Origin: Micavibrio sp. UBA2705 | GTDB taxonomy: Bacteria > Pseudomonadota > Alphaproteobacteria > Micavibrionales > Micavibrionaceae | Direction: 5' to 3' | Assembly: GCA_002354205.1 (NCBI GenBank) | Contig: DELD01000002.1 | Coordinates: 924 to 64,923 of the forward strand | DNA: 64,000 nucleotides | Shown here: piece after piece, positions 17,476-24,799 of the stretch | How positions within the stretch are numbered: the first letter of the stretch is position 1 | How the letters are laid out: each line of letters opens with the position of its first letter | The notes under the pieces: generated by a model | Told to the model about the DNA's origin: nothing | Seen by the model: the letters and a program-made list of their open reading frames with translations, nothing else | The model's database searches: none | Position numbers and translations under genes: made by a program

Positions 17476-18105
17476 TCAAGACAATTGCTCCCAAACTTCG
17501 CCCTCTGTATCTATATCCGAGACATCTTTATGGTGAATGTTCGCGCCGCGCATGTCATGCGCCTCCGCCGCGCGCAATTCTGGCAGCGCTTTTACGCGGA
17601 CAATCCCTGCATATAAATTCGCAGGGAATAAAGTAATATTAACGCGGACATTGGATACCGCCTTATTATACGTGGCGCGCGCCAACGCAATTTCGCTTTC
17701 ATTCGCGTAATATTGATCCATCAGCGCATCTAGCTGCGGATAGTCATGGTAATGCGGATATTGCGGAGCGAGGGCGAGCATAAAATGCATCATTTCGCCA
17801 AGTTTTTCAGCGTGAATAATATAACGCTGCAGCCCTGTTATATCGTAAATATACGGCGCAGGCGGTGGGTCGAGCAACAAGGCAACAAGGTCTGAGATTA
17901 ATTCACGCTGGTCGTCCATAAATTTATCACAAAGCTGAACAATTTCAGGCGCATAAAGGTGACGTTTTTGCATCGCAACGTCAATACGCGCGACCTCACC
18001 ATAGGCACGGTCTTTAATTTTCCCCAAATGGCGGCACCAGACATAGCTGGCAACAACAAAAAACACGAGAAAAGCAGATATGGAATAATTTACAGCGTCA
18101 AACAT
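17476..18105 (-). CDS. LemA family membrane protein
   Basis: 209 residues. Topology is LemA-like: a single TM at the N-terminus (about 8-24, SAFLVFFVVASYVWC) followed by a long helical part. Family-like segments are VARIDVAMQKRHLYAPEIVQ (compare the usual AxxxIDVQLKRRxDLIPNLV) and ESEIALARATYNKAVSNVRV with FPANLYAG near the end. The family is of uncertain function, proposed to form helical-bundle envelope proteins. The copy is divergent in its first helix. It follows pepN's promoter region and may stand alone; ribosome-binding site is weak. Confidence 0.75.
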   Translation of the reverse strand: MFDAVNYSISAFLVFFVVASYVWCRHLGKIKDRAYGEVARIDVAMQKRHLYAPEIVQLCDKFMDDQRELISDLVALLLDPPPAPYIYDITGLQRYIIHAEKLGEMMHFMLALAPQYPHYHDYPQLDALMDQYYANESEIALARATYNKAVSNVRVNITLFPANLYAGIVRVKALPELRAAEAHDMRGANIHHKDVSDIDTEGEVWEQLS

Positions 18106-18155
18106 GGCGGAAGTATATCACACGCATAATAAAGAAAAATAGCGAAACTTAACGC

Positions 18156-18614
18156 TTAATACTTCCTTTGACAGTTTTCATAGAAAAAACGGCAGATTGA
18201 TTCTATTTTTTCTTTAAAGCAGCCCTGACGAACATCAACGCAATATTGCACACGCCCACTATGTGAAAGACCATCCCAATACTGCTTAATTTCGCTAACG
18301 CCTTGCCTTGAATTAAGATATTCAGCGCTGTACCTACTCTCGCCATTTATGCGGTTTTGTGATGTAGCCGCGCCTGATGGAGGGTTATTTTGCAACTGAA
18401 GGAAATATTGCTGCATCGCCTGTTTCTGTGCCTGAGATTGCGCAGGGCTCTGCGCTTGCGCGGCTCTTTGTGCAAGCTCTTGCTTGGCACGCTGCGTTTG
18501 CTGCTGACTTTGCGTTTGGACGCTGCGGTTCAAAGCATCCAAATAGCCCTCCGCGTTAACGCCTTGCGCGCCTGTTAAAAACACAGCCATCATCATCAGA
18601 AAACAAATTCTCAC
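18156..18614 (-). CDS. Small exported Gln-rich protein of the sigma-factor cluster
   Basis: 152 residues from a GTG start with AGGAAGG upstream (11 nt away). Signal peptide about 1-21 (ICFLMMMAVFLTGAQGVNA). The middle (about 35-75) is Gln/Ala-rich, low-complexity and probably helical. The C-terminal part has QYCVDVRQGCFKEKIESICR and FYENCQRKY, with four cysteines that could form two disulfides in the periplasm. No family recognised. It is the last gene of a run of five co-directional genes that includes an ECF sigma factor and an anti-sigma-like protein, so a role in envelope stress is suggested by context only. Confidence 0.6.
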   Translation of the reverse strand: MRICFLMMMAVFLTGAQGVNAEGYLDALNRSVQTQSQQQTQRAKQELAQRAAQAQSPAQSQAQKQAMQQYFLQLQNNPPSGAATSQNRINGESRYSAEYLNSRQGVSEIKQYWDGLSHSGRVQYCVDVRQGCFKEKIESICRFFYENCQRKY

Positions 18615-18639
18615 GCTTTACGACACCTTCCTGCAGAAG

Positions 18640-19299
18640 TTAACCTTCTTGATTTAAATACTCTAACGCATCTTCCATTAACACATCGTCAAATTCCAAA
18701 ATAATATAATCCATGAATTTATTGATATCTTGTTCTTTTTCAATCTCAGCAAAGGCCAAAATCAACTCTTGATGCGTCTCGCTTTCCACCGCCAAGTTTT
18801 CTATTTCATCTAGCGCATCATCAACCCGCGCAAGGACAATCGGCTGTGCATCAGATGCAGCGCCCTGCGCGCCCAAAAGCGCCGCGCGCTCTGCCGCGAA
18901 ATCATTTTGCGCCAACAAAGCCACGACAAGCACCACAGCGACAATACTTGCTAGCGCGTAAGCCGGCTTTAAAGCACGTCCCCATAGGCCAAAAACTGTG
19001 CCCATTACGCCTGTGCGCAAGCCCCCCTCATCGCGCGCTTCAGCTTGCGACGCGGCGTATTGTGCCTCCCTGACAATTTGCGCACGCGCAGCGGCAACAA
19101 CATCCGTATTCAATGCTGGCACGGTAAAATCATCCAGCTGCGCATCGAGGCTCTGCGCCTGTAAATATAAATCCAAGGCGCCGGCATCTTCACGCAGGAA
19201 GTCTCTTAAAGCATCGACATCGGCCCCTTGCCAAAGGTTAAAATCGCTGCCGTAAATCGCCAAGTTTCGTTTAAATGTTTTTAAGGTAATATCACTCAT
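18640..19299 (-). CDS. Probable anti-sigma factor (membrane protein)
   Basis: 219 residues. The start is fixed by an almost perfect ribosome-binding site (AGGAGGT) just before ATG 19297-19299. The ATG overlaps the end of the sigma-factor gene by 4 bp, the usual coupled layout of ECF sigma/anti-sigma pairs. Residues 1-100 are soluble (FKRNLAIYGSDFNLWQGADV), a TM lies at about 111-129 (ALASIVAVVLVVALLAQ), and the C-terminal acidic part (ALDEIENLAVESETHQELIL ... EFDDVLMEDALEYLNQEG) would be periplasmic. No clear ZAS zinc motif (HxxxCxxC) is seen, so the assignment rests on gene order and topology. If right, it holds the sigma factor inactive at the membrane. Confidence 0.65.
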   Translation of the reverse strand: MSDITLKTFKRNLAIYGSDFNLWQGADVDALRDFLREDAGALDLYLQAQSLDAQLDDFTVPALNTDVVAAARAQIVREAQYAASQAEARDEGGLRTGVMGTVFGLWGRALKPAYALASIVAVVLVVALLAQNDFAAERAALLGAQGAASDAQPIVLARVDDALDEIENLAVESETHQELILAFAEIEKEQDINKFMDYIILEFDDVLMEDALEYLNQEG

Positions 19300-19901
19300 A
19301 TGACCTCCTGACTTTTTTGTAAATTTTGCTTTAATGCTTTGCGTCCACGCACCAAAAGGCTCTCAATCGCCTTGACTGAGATGCCCATCGCATCTGCCGC
19401 TTCTTTATTGCTCATTTCTTGGTAATAAACCAAAACCACCGCCTGACGTGCACGCGCTGGCAGGGTTTGCAGCGCGGCTTCAACATGCGCGCTGCGCTGT
19501 GCCTGCTCATGTTCAAAATCACTGCGCTCCGCCCCGTGCAAAGGGACGACATCAATATCAACCGCCGTTTGCACGGGTTGTCGTTTATTTTTACGCTGCA
19601 CATCAATGCATAAATTTGTCGCCACGCGGTAAATCCATGCCCGCGCGGAAATATCTTTTTGTCGGCTCCAATGCATGGATTTTTGCCACAAATGCACCAA
19701 TATATCTTGCAACATATCTTCACATTCTGCGCCTGTGAAACCAAGGCGATAAACAAGACGATTAAGCGCCGCGGCATAACGTTCACAAAAAACATCAAAA
19801 GCCGCATGCTGCCCTTCGGCCATGCCCATTAGCAATTCCCCGTCATTCATCGCGGAAAATTTATGCTGCACTTCATTATGTTTGAAAATCTTATCTCTCA
19901 A
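19296..19901 (-). CDS. ECF-type RNA polymerase sigma factor
   Basis: 201 residues. Region 2 is seen in FCERYAAALNRLVYRLGFTG and CEDMLQDILVHLWQKSMHW, with ARAWIYRVATNLCIDVQRKN; region 4 is seen in TLPARARQAVVLVYYQEMSN, KEAADAMGISVKAIESLLVR and GRKALKQNL. No region 1.1 or 3, so it is the ECF (group 4) class. The frame opens with a TTG (19899-19901) that has AAAGG upstream; an ATG at 19850 (MNDGEL) is a possible shorter start. It overlaps the anti-sigma gene by 4 bp. The two exported-protein genes just upstream in the same direction may be its targets or signal inputs. Confidence 0.85.
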   Translation of the reverse strand: MRDKIFKHNEVQHKFSAMNDGELLMGMAEGQHAAFDVFCERYAAALNRLVYRLGFTGAECEDMLQDILVHLWQKSMHWSRQKDISARAWIYRVATNLCIDVQRKNKRQPVQTAVDIDVVPLHGAERSDFEHEQAQRSAHVEAALQTLPARARQAVVLVYYQEMSNKEAADAMGISVKAIESLLVRGRKALKQNLQKSQEVI

Positions 19902-19924
19902 TATACAAAACCTTTATCATCCCT

Positions 19925-20341
19925 TTATTCGCGGCACTTATCGCGGGCAAGGTCGCAGGCAAATTTCTTGTTTTCTTGCTGACATTTTTGCTGCAGTTTC
20001 TGGCAGAAAAAGGCGCGTTCTTCCGCGTCCGCATTTTGCCATTTTTCTTCTAGCTTTTTCTCGCGCGCGGCGCATCTTTGCAAATGTTCCTCTTTTAATT
20101 CTTCTAAGCGTGCGGCGCGCTGCGCAGGCGGCAAAGCCATCAATTCTTCTTTAAGTCGCTGTTTATTAAAATCAGGTCGTGGACTATGGCGCTGCTCATG
20201 GTTTTGTAGTGGCTCTGTGCGTTTCCCATCAAGGTGCATCCCCTCATGTGCATAGCCATCCTGTGCATAGACATGCGCTATCGTGCTAATCTGTATTAAC
20301 ATGATAAGAACCATCACTACTTTGATTCTTCTCTGCTGCAT
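19925..20341 (-). CDS. Exported charged helical protein (Spy/CpxP-like by composition)
   Basis: 138 residues. Signal peptide about 1-26 (IKVVMVLIMLIQISTIAHVY then AQ). The mature part has a His-rich start (HEGMHL, NHEQRHSP) and long charged helices with LMALPPAQRAARLEELKEEH, KKLEEKWQNADAEER, and several cysteines (RCAAR, FFCQKLQQKCQQ, FACDLARDKC). The LxxLPxxxR...L pattern recalls LTxxQ-type periplasmic chaperones/metal sensors (Spy, CpxP, ZraP), but a true LTxxQ motif is not present, so this is a resemblance only. Located 23 bp upstream of the ECF sigma gene, probably in the same transcript. Confidence 0.6.
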   Translation of the reverse strand: MQQRRIKVVMVLIMLIQISTIAHVYAQDGYAHEGMHLDGKRTEPLQNHEQRHSPRPDFNKQRLKEELMALPPAQRAARLEELKEEHLQRCAAREKKLEEKWQNADAEERAFFCQKLQQKCQQENKKFACDLARDKCRE

Positions 20342-20375
20342 TACTGTTTTTTTCTTCCTTATAAATTGTGTAATA

Positions 20376-20417
20376 AGCCACGGCGCAAAAATGCGTTAGC
20401 GCTCCTGCATCGTGGCT
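20376..20417. repeat. Imperfect hairpin between the two exported-protein genes
   Basis: Inverted 7-bp arms AGCCACG (20376-20382) and CGTGGCT (20411-20417) enclose smaller GC-rich hairpins (for example GCGTTAGCGC). It lacks a T-run on either side, so it may be a processing or stability element within the operon rather than a terminator. Confidence 0.35.
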
Positions 20418-20424
20418 AAAAACA

Positions 20425-20856
20425 TTATTGTCCTATAGTTTCGCGCTTGTCTTTTAACTTTGCACGGTGCTCTTTTACTTTGTCATGATGCGCCTTCGCT
20501 TTTTCACGGTGCTCTTCATGCTTTTCCTTATGCTCTTCTACGCGTTCTTTATGATTTCCCTGGCGCTCTTTGGCTTCCTCATGGCGTTGCTGCATTTTTT
20601 CTTTATGGTCTTCACGTTTTTCTTTTGCAGATTCATGGCGTTCTTGCATCTTCTCTTTATGTGCATCCATACGCTCTTTATGATCTTCGCGCTTTTCTTT
20701 TACAGCTTCTTTACGCTCTGCTGCTTTGGCTTTTTGTGTTTCAATGCGCTCTTTCATTGCTGCGCCGTGGCCTGCCGCTTGCGCGTGATGATGTGCGCCC
20801 AAAGAAATACAGCTCACCGATACTGCCAATAATGTTAAAAATTTACGTTTTTTCAT
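20425..20856 (-). CDS. Exported Glu/His/Lys-rich repeat protein
   Basis: 143 residues. Signal peptide about 1-27 (FLTLLAVSVSCISLGAHHHA then QA). The rest is a long, extremely charged helix made of degenerate 7-11-residue units such as REDHKERMDAHKEKMQERH and HEEAKERQGNHKERVEEHKE, ending KDKRETIGQ. It should form a single helix or coiled coil; the regularly placed His and Glu could bind metals. No catalytic motif. GGGG ribosome-binding site before ATG 20854-20856. First gene of the probable envelope-stress operon. Such sequences match many unrelated proteins, so homology-based names would be unsafe. Confidence 0.6.
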   Translation of the reverse strand: MKKRKFLTLLAVSVSCISLGAHHHAQAAGHGAAMKERIETQKAKAAERKEAVKEKREDHKERMDAHKEKMQERHESAKEKREDHKEKMQQRHEEAKERQGNHKERVEEHKEKHEEHREKAKAHHDKVKEHRAKLKDKRETIGQ

Positions 20857-20968
20857 TTTGAGTCCCCTCGCTAAATTTGACCTATTAAATACTATAACGC
20901 CAAGGCCTTAAAAAACCCTTCATATTATTTATCTCTTTTTTGCGCGCACAACCATAAGTCACATCAAT

Positions 20969-20997
20969 TTGCTTTTTCACCTTATTTCGTGTATTAT
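20969..20997 (+). promoter_or_regulatory. Sigma-70-type promoter for the DUF2235 gene
   Basis: TTGCTT (20969-20974), 17-nt spacer, TATTAT (20992-20997), about 43 bp upstream of the ATG at 21041, which has an AAGGG ribosome-binding site. Confidence 0.6.
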
Positions 20998-21040
20998 ACG
21001 CATAACATTATATAACCGCACACAACATATAAGGGTATAA

Positions 21041-22105
21041 ATGAAACGCATTATTGTAAGTCTTGACGGTACATGGCAAACGGCTGAACAGGATAATCCG
21101 ACAAATATTAAACTGATTCACGATTGTTTTATGCCTTACGACAAAAACGGCGTAGAGCAACTTACAAAGCATTTTTCCGGCATCGGCACACAAGGCAATA
21201 AATTAAAACGGCTTTTTAACGGTATCACAGGTGGCAGCCTCGAAGACCGTATTAAAGAAGCTTATAAATTTATCGTCGAAAATTACAATAATGGTGATGA
21301 AATTATCCTTTCAGGCTTTAGTCGCGGCGCGTTTACCGCACGTACATTAAACGGCATGATGTATAAAGCGGGCATTATCGACCCTAGCAAAGTTGACGAC
21401 CTCGACCAAGCCATTGAAGAGGCATATGATTTTTATCAAACAAATCACCGTCCAAACAGCAAACACGGCGTAGATTTCCGTGAAAAACATGCCATGGCTG
21501 AGCGCCCTAAAACAGTTCTGGCTTGCTTTGATACAGTCGGTTCACTGGGCATCCCCCCGCAGCTGACAACATTTGCCAATCTTTTTAATAAAGACCACGC
21601 ATTCCATGATACACGGGTCAACAGAAACACAACCCATGCCTTTCATATTGCCGCGATTAATGAACACCGTAAAAACTTTCAACTCACCCCAATGCGCGCA
21701 TCTGAAAATGCCGACACACAGGTGACGCAGCTTTGGTGCGTTGGTAACCACAGCGCAATTGGCGGCGGCAGTGACCATAACAGCAATAAGCCGCTTTCCG
21801 ATATTGCAGGTTTAAAAATGATTGAACTGCTGGAAAAACAATGCAATGTCGGGTTTAGCGCCGCCAAAATACAAGAAAAATTTGCGCCTAATGCCCTCGC
21901 AACCCCCCATAGCGATTTTAAACAAAAGGGCTTTATTTGGAAAATTTCCGGCCTCAACACGCAGCGTATCATTAGCATGAGTGAGCAGTTCGCTGATTCT
22001 GTCGGGGAGCGCTGGAAAAACAATCAAAACTACCGCCCCTCGCAGCTCAATAAATTTTCTGACAATGCAGGAAATTTCCCTCTCTGCCCATATCCAAAGC
22101 CTTAA
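21041..22105 (+). CDS. DUF2235 alpha/beta-hydrolase-like protein
   Basis: 354 residues. The family (shared with the catalytic domain of Tle1 phospholipase effectors) has an alpha/beta hydrolase fold with a GxSxG nucleophile. Seen here: LDGTWQ at residues 8-13 (the family's DGTxN start), HFSGIGTQG, and GFSRGAFTAR with candidate nucleophile Ser94; VLACFDTVGSLG and VGNHSAIGGG carry candidate acid and His sites. There is no signal peptide or T6SS gene nearby, so a cytoplasmic esterase/lipase role is as likely as a toxin role. It has its own promoter and is followed after about 70 bp by the radical-SAM fusion gene. Confidence 0.85.
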   Translation: MKRIIVSLDGTWQTAEQDNPTNIKLIHDCFMPYDKNGVEQLTKHFSGIGTQGNKLKRLFNGITGGSLEDRIKEAYKFIVENYNNGDEIILSGFSRGAFTARTLNGMMYKAGIIDPSKVDDLDQAIEEAYDFYQTNHRPNSKHGVDFREKHAMAERPKTVLACFDTVGSLGIPPQLTTFANLFNKDHAFHDTRVNRNTTHAFHIAAINEHRKNFQLTPMRASENADTQVTQLWCVGNHSAIGGGSDHNSNKPLSDIAGLKMIELLEKQCNVGFSAAKIQEKFAPNALATPHSDFKQKGFIWKISGLNTQRIISMSEQFADSVGERWKNNQNYRPSQLNKFSDNAGNFPLCPYPKP

Positions 22106-22174
22106 GCGCGCAGGAAAAACGCGCTTTAGAATTCTTTTCATTCACGCTGTGATCCATGGTAAAATGGATGGGTA

Positions 22175-24772
22175 ATGAAAGATTCTGATACAGATAGAGA
22201 AGGCATAGACCTCGACAACCTGCCCCCTGACATCGTGCGCACGAAATATTGGCACGCGATTGATAATGAACGCGTCCAATGCGATTTATGCCCGCGTGCG
22301 TGCAAAATGAAACAGGGGCAGCGCGGCCTATGCTTTATTCGCCAGAACCTTGGCGGCGAAGTCGTGATGACCAGCTATGGGCGTTCGTCAGGGTTTTGCA
22401 TTGACCCTATTGAAAAGAAACCCCTCAACCACTTCCTACCCGGCACGCCTGTCTTATCGCTTGGCACTGCCGGGTGTAATTTATCGTGTAATTTCTGCCA
22501 AAATTGGGATATTTCCAAAGCCCGCGCCATGGATAACATACAGGACCTCGCAAGCCCTGAGGCCATCGCCGACGCTGCGGTGCGTACAGGCTGTAAATCG
22601 GTTGCTTTCACCTATAACGACCCTGTGATTTTCCATGAATATGCGATTGATATTGCGCAGGCCTGTCATGAACGCGATATTAAAACCGTTGCCGTCACAG
22701 CGGGTTATGTTTGCGATGCACCGCGCAAAGAGTTTTACGCCCATATGGACGCTGCAAATGTTGATTTAAAAGCATTCTCACAGGATTTTTACTGGAAACA
22801 AACCAAGAGCGAGCTGCGCCCTGTGCTAGATACGCTTGAATATTTAAAACATGAAACCAATGTTTGGTTTGAAATCACGACCCTGCTCATTCCCGATGAG
22901 AACGATTCCAGCCAAGAAATCACCGAACAATGCGAATGGATTGTAAAGCACCTTGGTACAGATGTGCCGATCCATTTCAGCGCGTTTCACCCTGATTATC
23001 GGATGAAGGATAAAAACCACACCCCGCCTGCGACCCTAAAACGCGCGCGGCAAATTGCGCTCGATCACGGGCTTGAATACGTCTATACAGGCAATATTCA
23101 TGACCCAATAGGCGACACTACATATTGCCCCAAATGCCAAGCCGAGCTGATTAAACGCGACTGGTATCAAATTAATGGCTGGGGTTTAACCGATGATGGA
23201 TCATGCAGCCATTGCGGTTATAAAATCGCAGGGCGCTTTGATGGCAAGCATGGCGATTGGGGGCGCAAGCGCGTGCCGGTGCGCATCGGCGCAGAAAATG
23301 TCACCATCGCACCGCCCGTGAGTAAACGTAAAGAACCACCAAAGCGCCAACATAATATGCCGCCAGAAATGGTTAGAAGGAGATATGAAATGCCCAAAGA
23401 TTCCAATTTATCGATGCTTGATCCTCAAGTTGCTGGTGCATTTTACCCCAATGACCCATCAAGACTTTCTGTCATGGTTGATAACATCATCAATAATGCC
23501 CGCGCCCCTGCCATGCAGCCAAAGGCGATTATTGCGCCTCATGCAGGATATATTTATTCAGGCGCAATTGCAGGCAATGCCTATAAAACCGTGGCGCATC
23601 GTGCCAATAAAATCAAGAAAATCGTCCTGTTCGGCCCGCCGCACCGCGCCCCCGTGCGCGGTATCTGCGTCCCCAAATATGACGCATTACTGACTCCGCT
23701 TGGCCCAGTGAGCATCAATAAAGAAGGCATTGAAACGCTTAAAACCCTCGACTATGTCTATGCCGACAACGCGCCCTTTAAAGGCGAACATGACCTTGAA
23801 GTGCAGCTGCCCTTTATTCAGCGCGTCTTTGAACATGCCCAGATTATTCCCGCCCTGATCGGTCAGACAACGCCCGAGCAAGTCGCCGATGCGCTGAAGC
23901 TGTTATGGGGCGACGAAGAAACGCTGATTATCATTTCATCAGACCTCAGCCATTTTGAGGAATATAAAGACACATATAAACTTGATAATGCCGCAGCAAT
24001 TGCAATCGAGACCCTTAACCCCGCGGGGCTGAACGATCAGCAAGCCTGCGGACGCCACGCGATACGCGGCCTGTTATTAGAAGCGCAGCGCCGCCAAATG
24101 CGCGCCACCACTATTGATCTGCGTAATAGCGGCGACACCAAAGGTGATAAAAGCCGCTGCGTTGGTTATGGCGCGTTTGTTTTTGAATATAATGATGGCA
24201 TTAAAACCGACCCGCGCCTTGCTGAGAATATGCTCACGGTAGCCAAAACCATGGTGATTGAAACTGCCAAACAAAATGGCCGTAAGGCGCAAATTCAGCT
24301 CAAAGGCGTGCCTCGACCCTTAATGAACCAGCGCGGCGTCTTCGTCACTATTAACAAGAAAGGCCAGCTACGCGGCTGCTACGGCTCATTCATCCCGAAT
24401 AAACCTCTCATCCTTGATATTGCGGAGCAGTCATATAATGCAGGGTTTAACGACCCACGTTTTGCGCCGCTTAAAACCGAGGAATTAAAAGATTGTGATA
24501 TTGGCCTGTCTATCCTTTCCATCCCAGGGCCATTAGAGTTCACAGATGAAGCGGATTTATTAAGCAAGATCCAGCCCAATATTGACGGACTTATTTTAAA
24601 AGATGGGCGCCACCAAGGCTTGTTCCTGCCGCAAGTATGGGAAAGCCTCACAACGCCAAAAGACTTCTTAAACGGCCTTAAACGCAAAGCTGGATTGCCG
24701 GAAGATCACTGGTCAGAAAGCGTCACTATTCAACGCTTCACGGCTGAAAAAATTGGCCCTGTGAAGTTTTAA
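22175..24772 (+). CDS. Triple-domain AmmeMemoRadiSam protein (radical SAM + MEMO1 + AMMECR1)
   Basis: 865 residues in one frame containing all three parts of the AmmeMemoRadiSam system. Residues 1-390: radical SAM enzyme with an N-terminal CDLCPRACKMKQGQRGLC cluster, the CNLSCNFC iron-sulfur motif (Cys 101, 105, 108; CX3CX2C) and a C-terminal zinc ribbon (CPKC ... CSHCGYKIAGR). Residues about 410-665: MEMO1-type domain (VAGAFYPNDPSRL, IIAPHAGYIYSGAIAGNAYK, SSDLSHF). Residues about 680-865: AMMECR1 domain (GVFVTINKKGQLRGCYGSF). The three families usually sit in two or three adjacent genes; their joint function, probably a peptide or protein modification, is not established. At the joint of parts 1 and 2 an ideal ribosome-binding site precedes an in-frame ATG (23390), so a separate MEMO1-AMMECR1 protein of 460 residues may also be made. 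Confidence 0.88.
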   Translation: MKDSDTDREGIDLDNLPPDIVRTKYWHAIDNERVQCDLCPRACKMKQGQRGLCFIRQNLGGEVVMTSYGRSSGFCIDPIEKKPLNHFLPGTPVLSLGTAGCNLSCNFCQNWDISKARAMDNIQDLASPEAIADAAVRTGCKSVAFTYNDPVIFHEYAIDIAQACHERDIKTVAVTAGYVCDAPRKEFYAHMDAANVDLKAFSQDFYWKQTKSELRPVLDTLEYLKHETNVWFEITTLLIPDENDSSQEITEQCEWIVKHLGTDVPIHFSAFHPDYRMKDKNHTPPATLKRARQIALDHGLEYVYTGNIHDPIGDTTYCPKCQAELIKRDWYQINGWGLTDDGSCSHCGYKIAGRFDGKHGDWGRKRVPVRIGAENVTIAPPVSKRKEPPKRQHNMPPEMVRRRYEMPKDSNLSMLDPQVAGAFYPNDPSRLSVMVDNIINNARAPAMQPKAIIAPHAGYIYSGAIAGNAYKTVAHRANKIKKIVLFGPPHRAPVRGICVPKYDALLTPLGPVSINKEGIETLKTLDYVYADNAPFKGEHDLEVQLPFIQRVFEHAQIIPALIGQTTPEQVADALKLLWGDEETLIIISSDLSHFEEYKDTYKLDNAAAIAIETLNPAGLNDQQACGRHAIRGLLLEAQRRQMRATTIDLRNSGDTKGDKSRCVGYGAFVFEYNDGIKTDPRLAENMLTVAKTMVIETAKQNGRKAQIQLKGVPRPLMNQRGVFVTINKKGQLRGCYGSFIPNKPLILDIAEQSYNAGFNDPRFAPLKTEELKDCDIGLSILSIPGPLEFTDEADLLSKIQPNIDGLILKDGRHQGLFLPQVWESLTTPKDFLNGLKRKAGLPEDHWSESVTIQRFTAEKIGPVKF
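23377..23392 (+). promoter_or_regulatory. Internal ribosome-binding site and in-frame ATG
   Basis: AAGGAG (23377-23382) followed by 7 nt and ATG (23390-23392), in frame with the surrounding gene (codon 406). It sits exactly between the zinc ribbon of the radical SAM part and the start of the MEMO1 part (MPKDSNLSMLDPQVAGAFYP). The spacing is optimal, and better than that of the gene's own start. Confidence 0.7.
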
Positions 24773-24799
24773 TAAAGCGCATTTTATGGGAGCATAAAT

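Noticed and set aside
20460..20861. 133-residue hydrophobic-looking reading frame on the plus strand
   Set aside because: It is the antisense shadow of the Glu/His/Lys repeat gene; the repeat makes a Phe/Leu-rich false protein. No ribosome-binding site.
21041..22105. T6SS effector role for the DUF2235 gene
   Set aside because: No VgrG, Hcp, PAAR, immunity gene or other T6SS component is nearby; only the hydrolase family can be supported.
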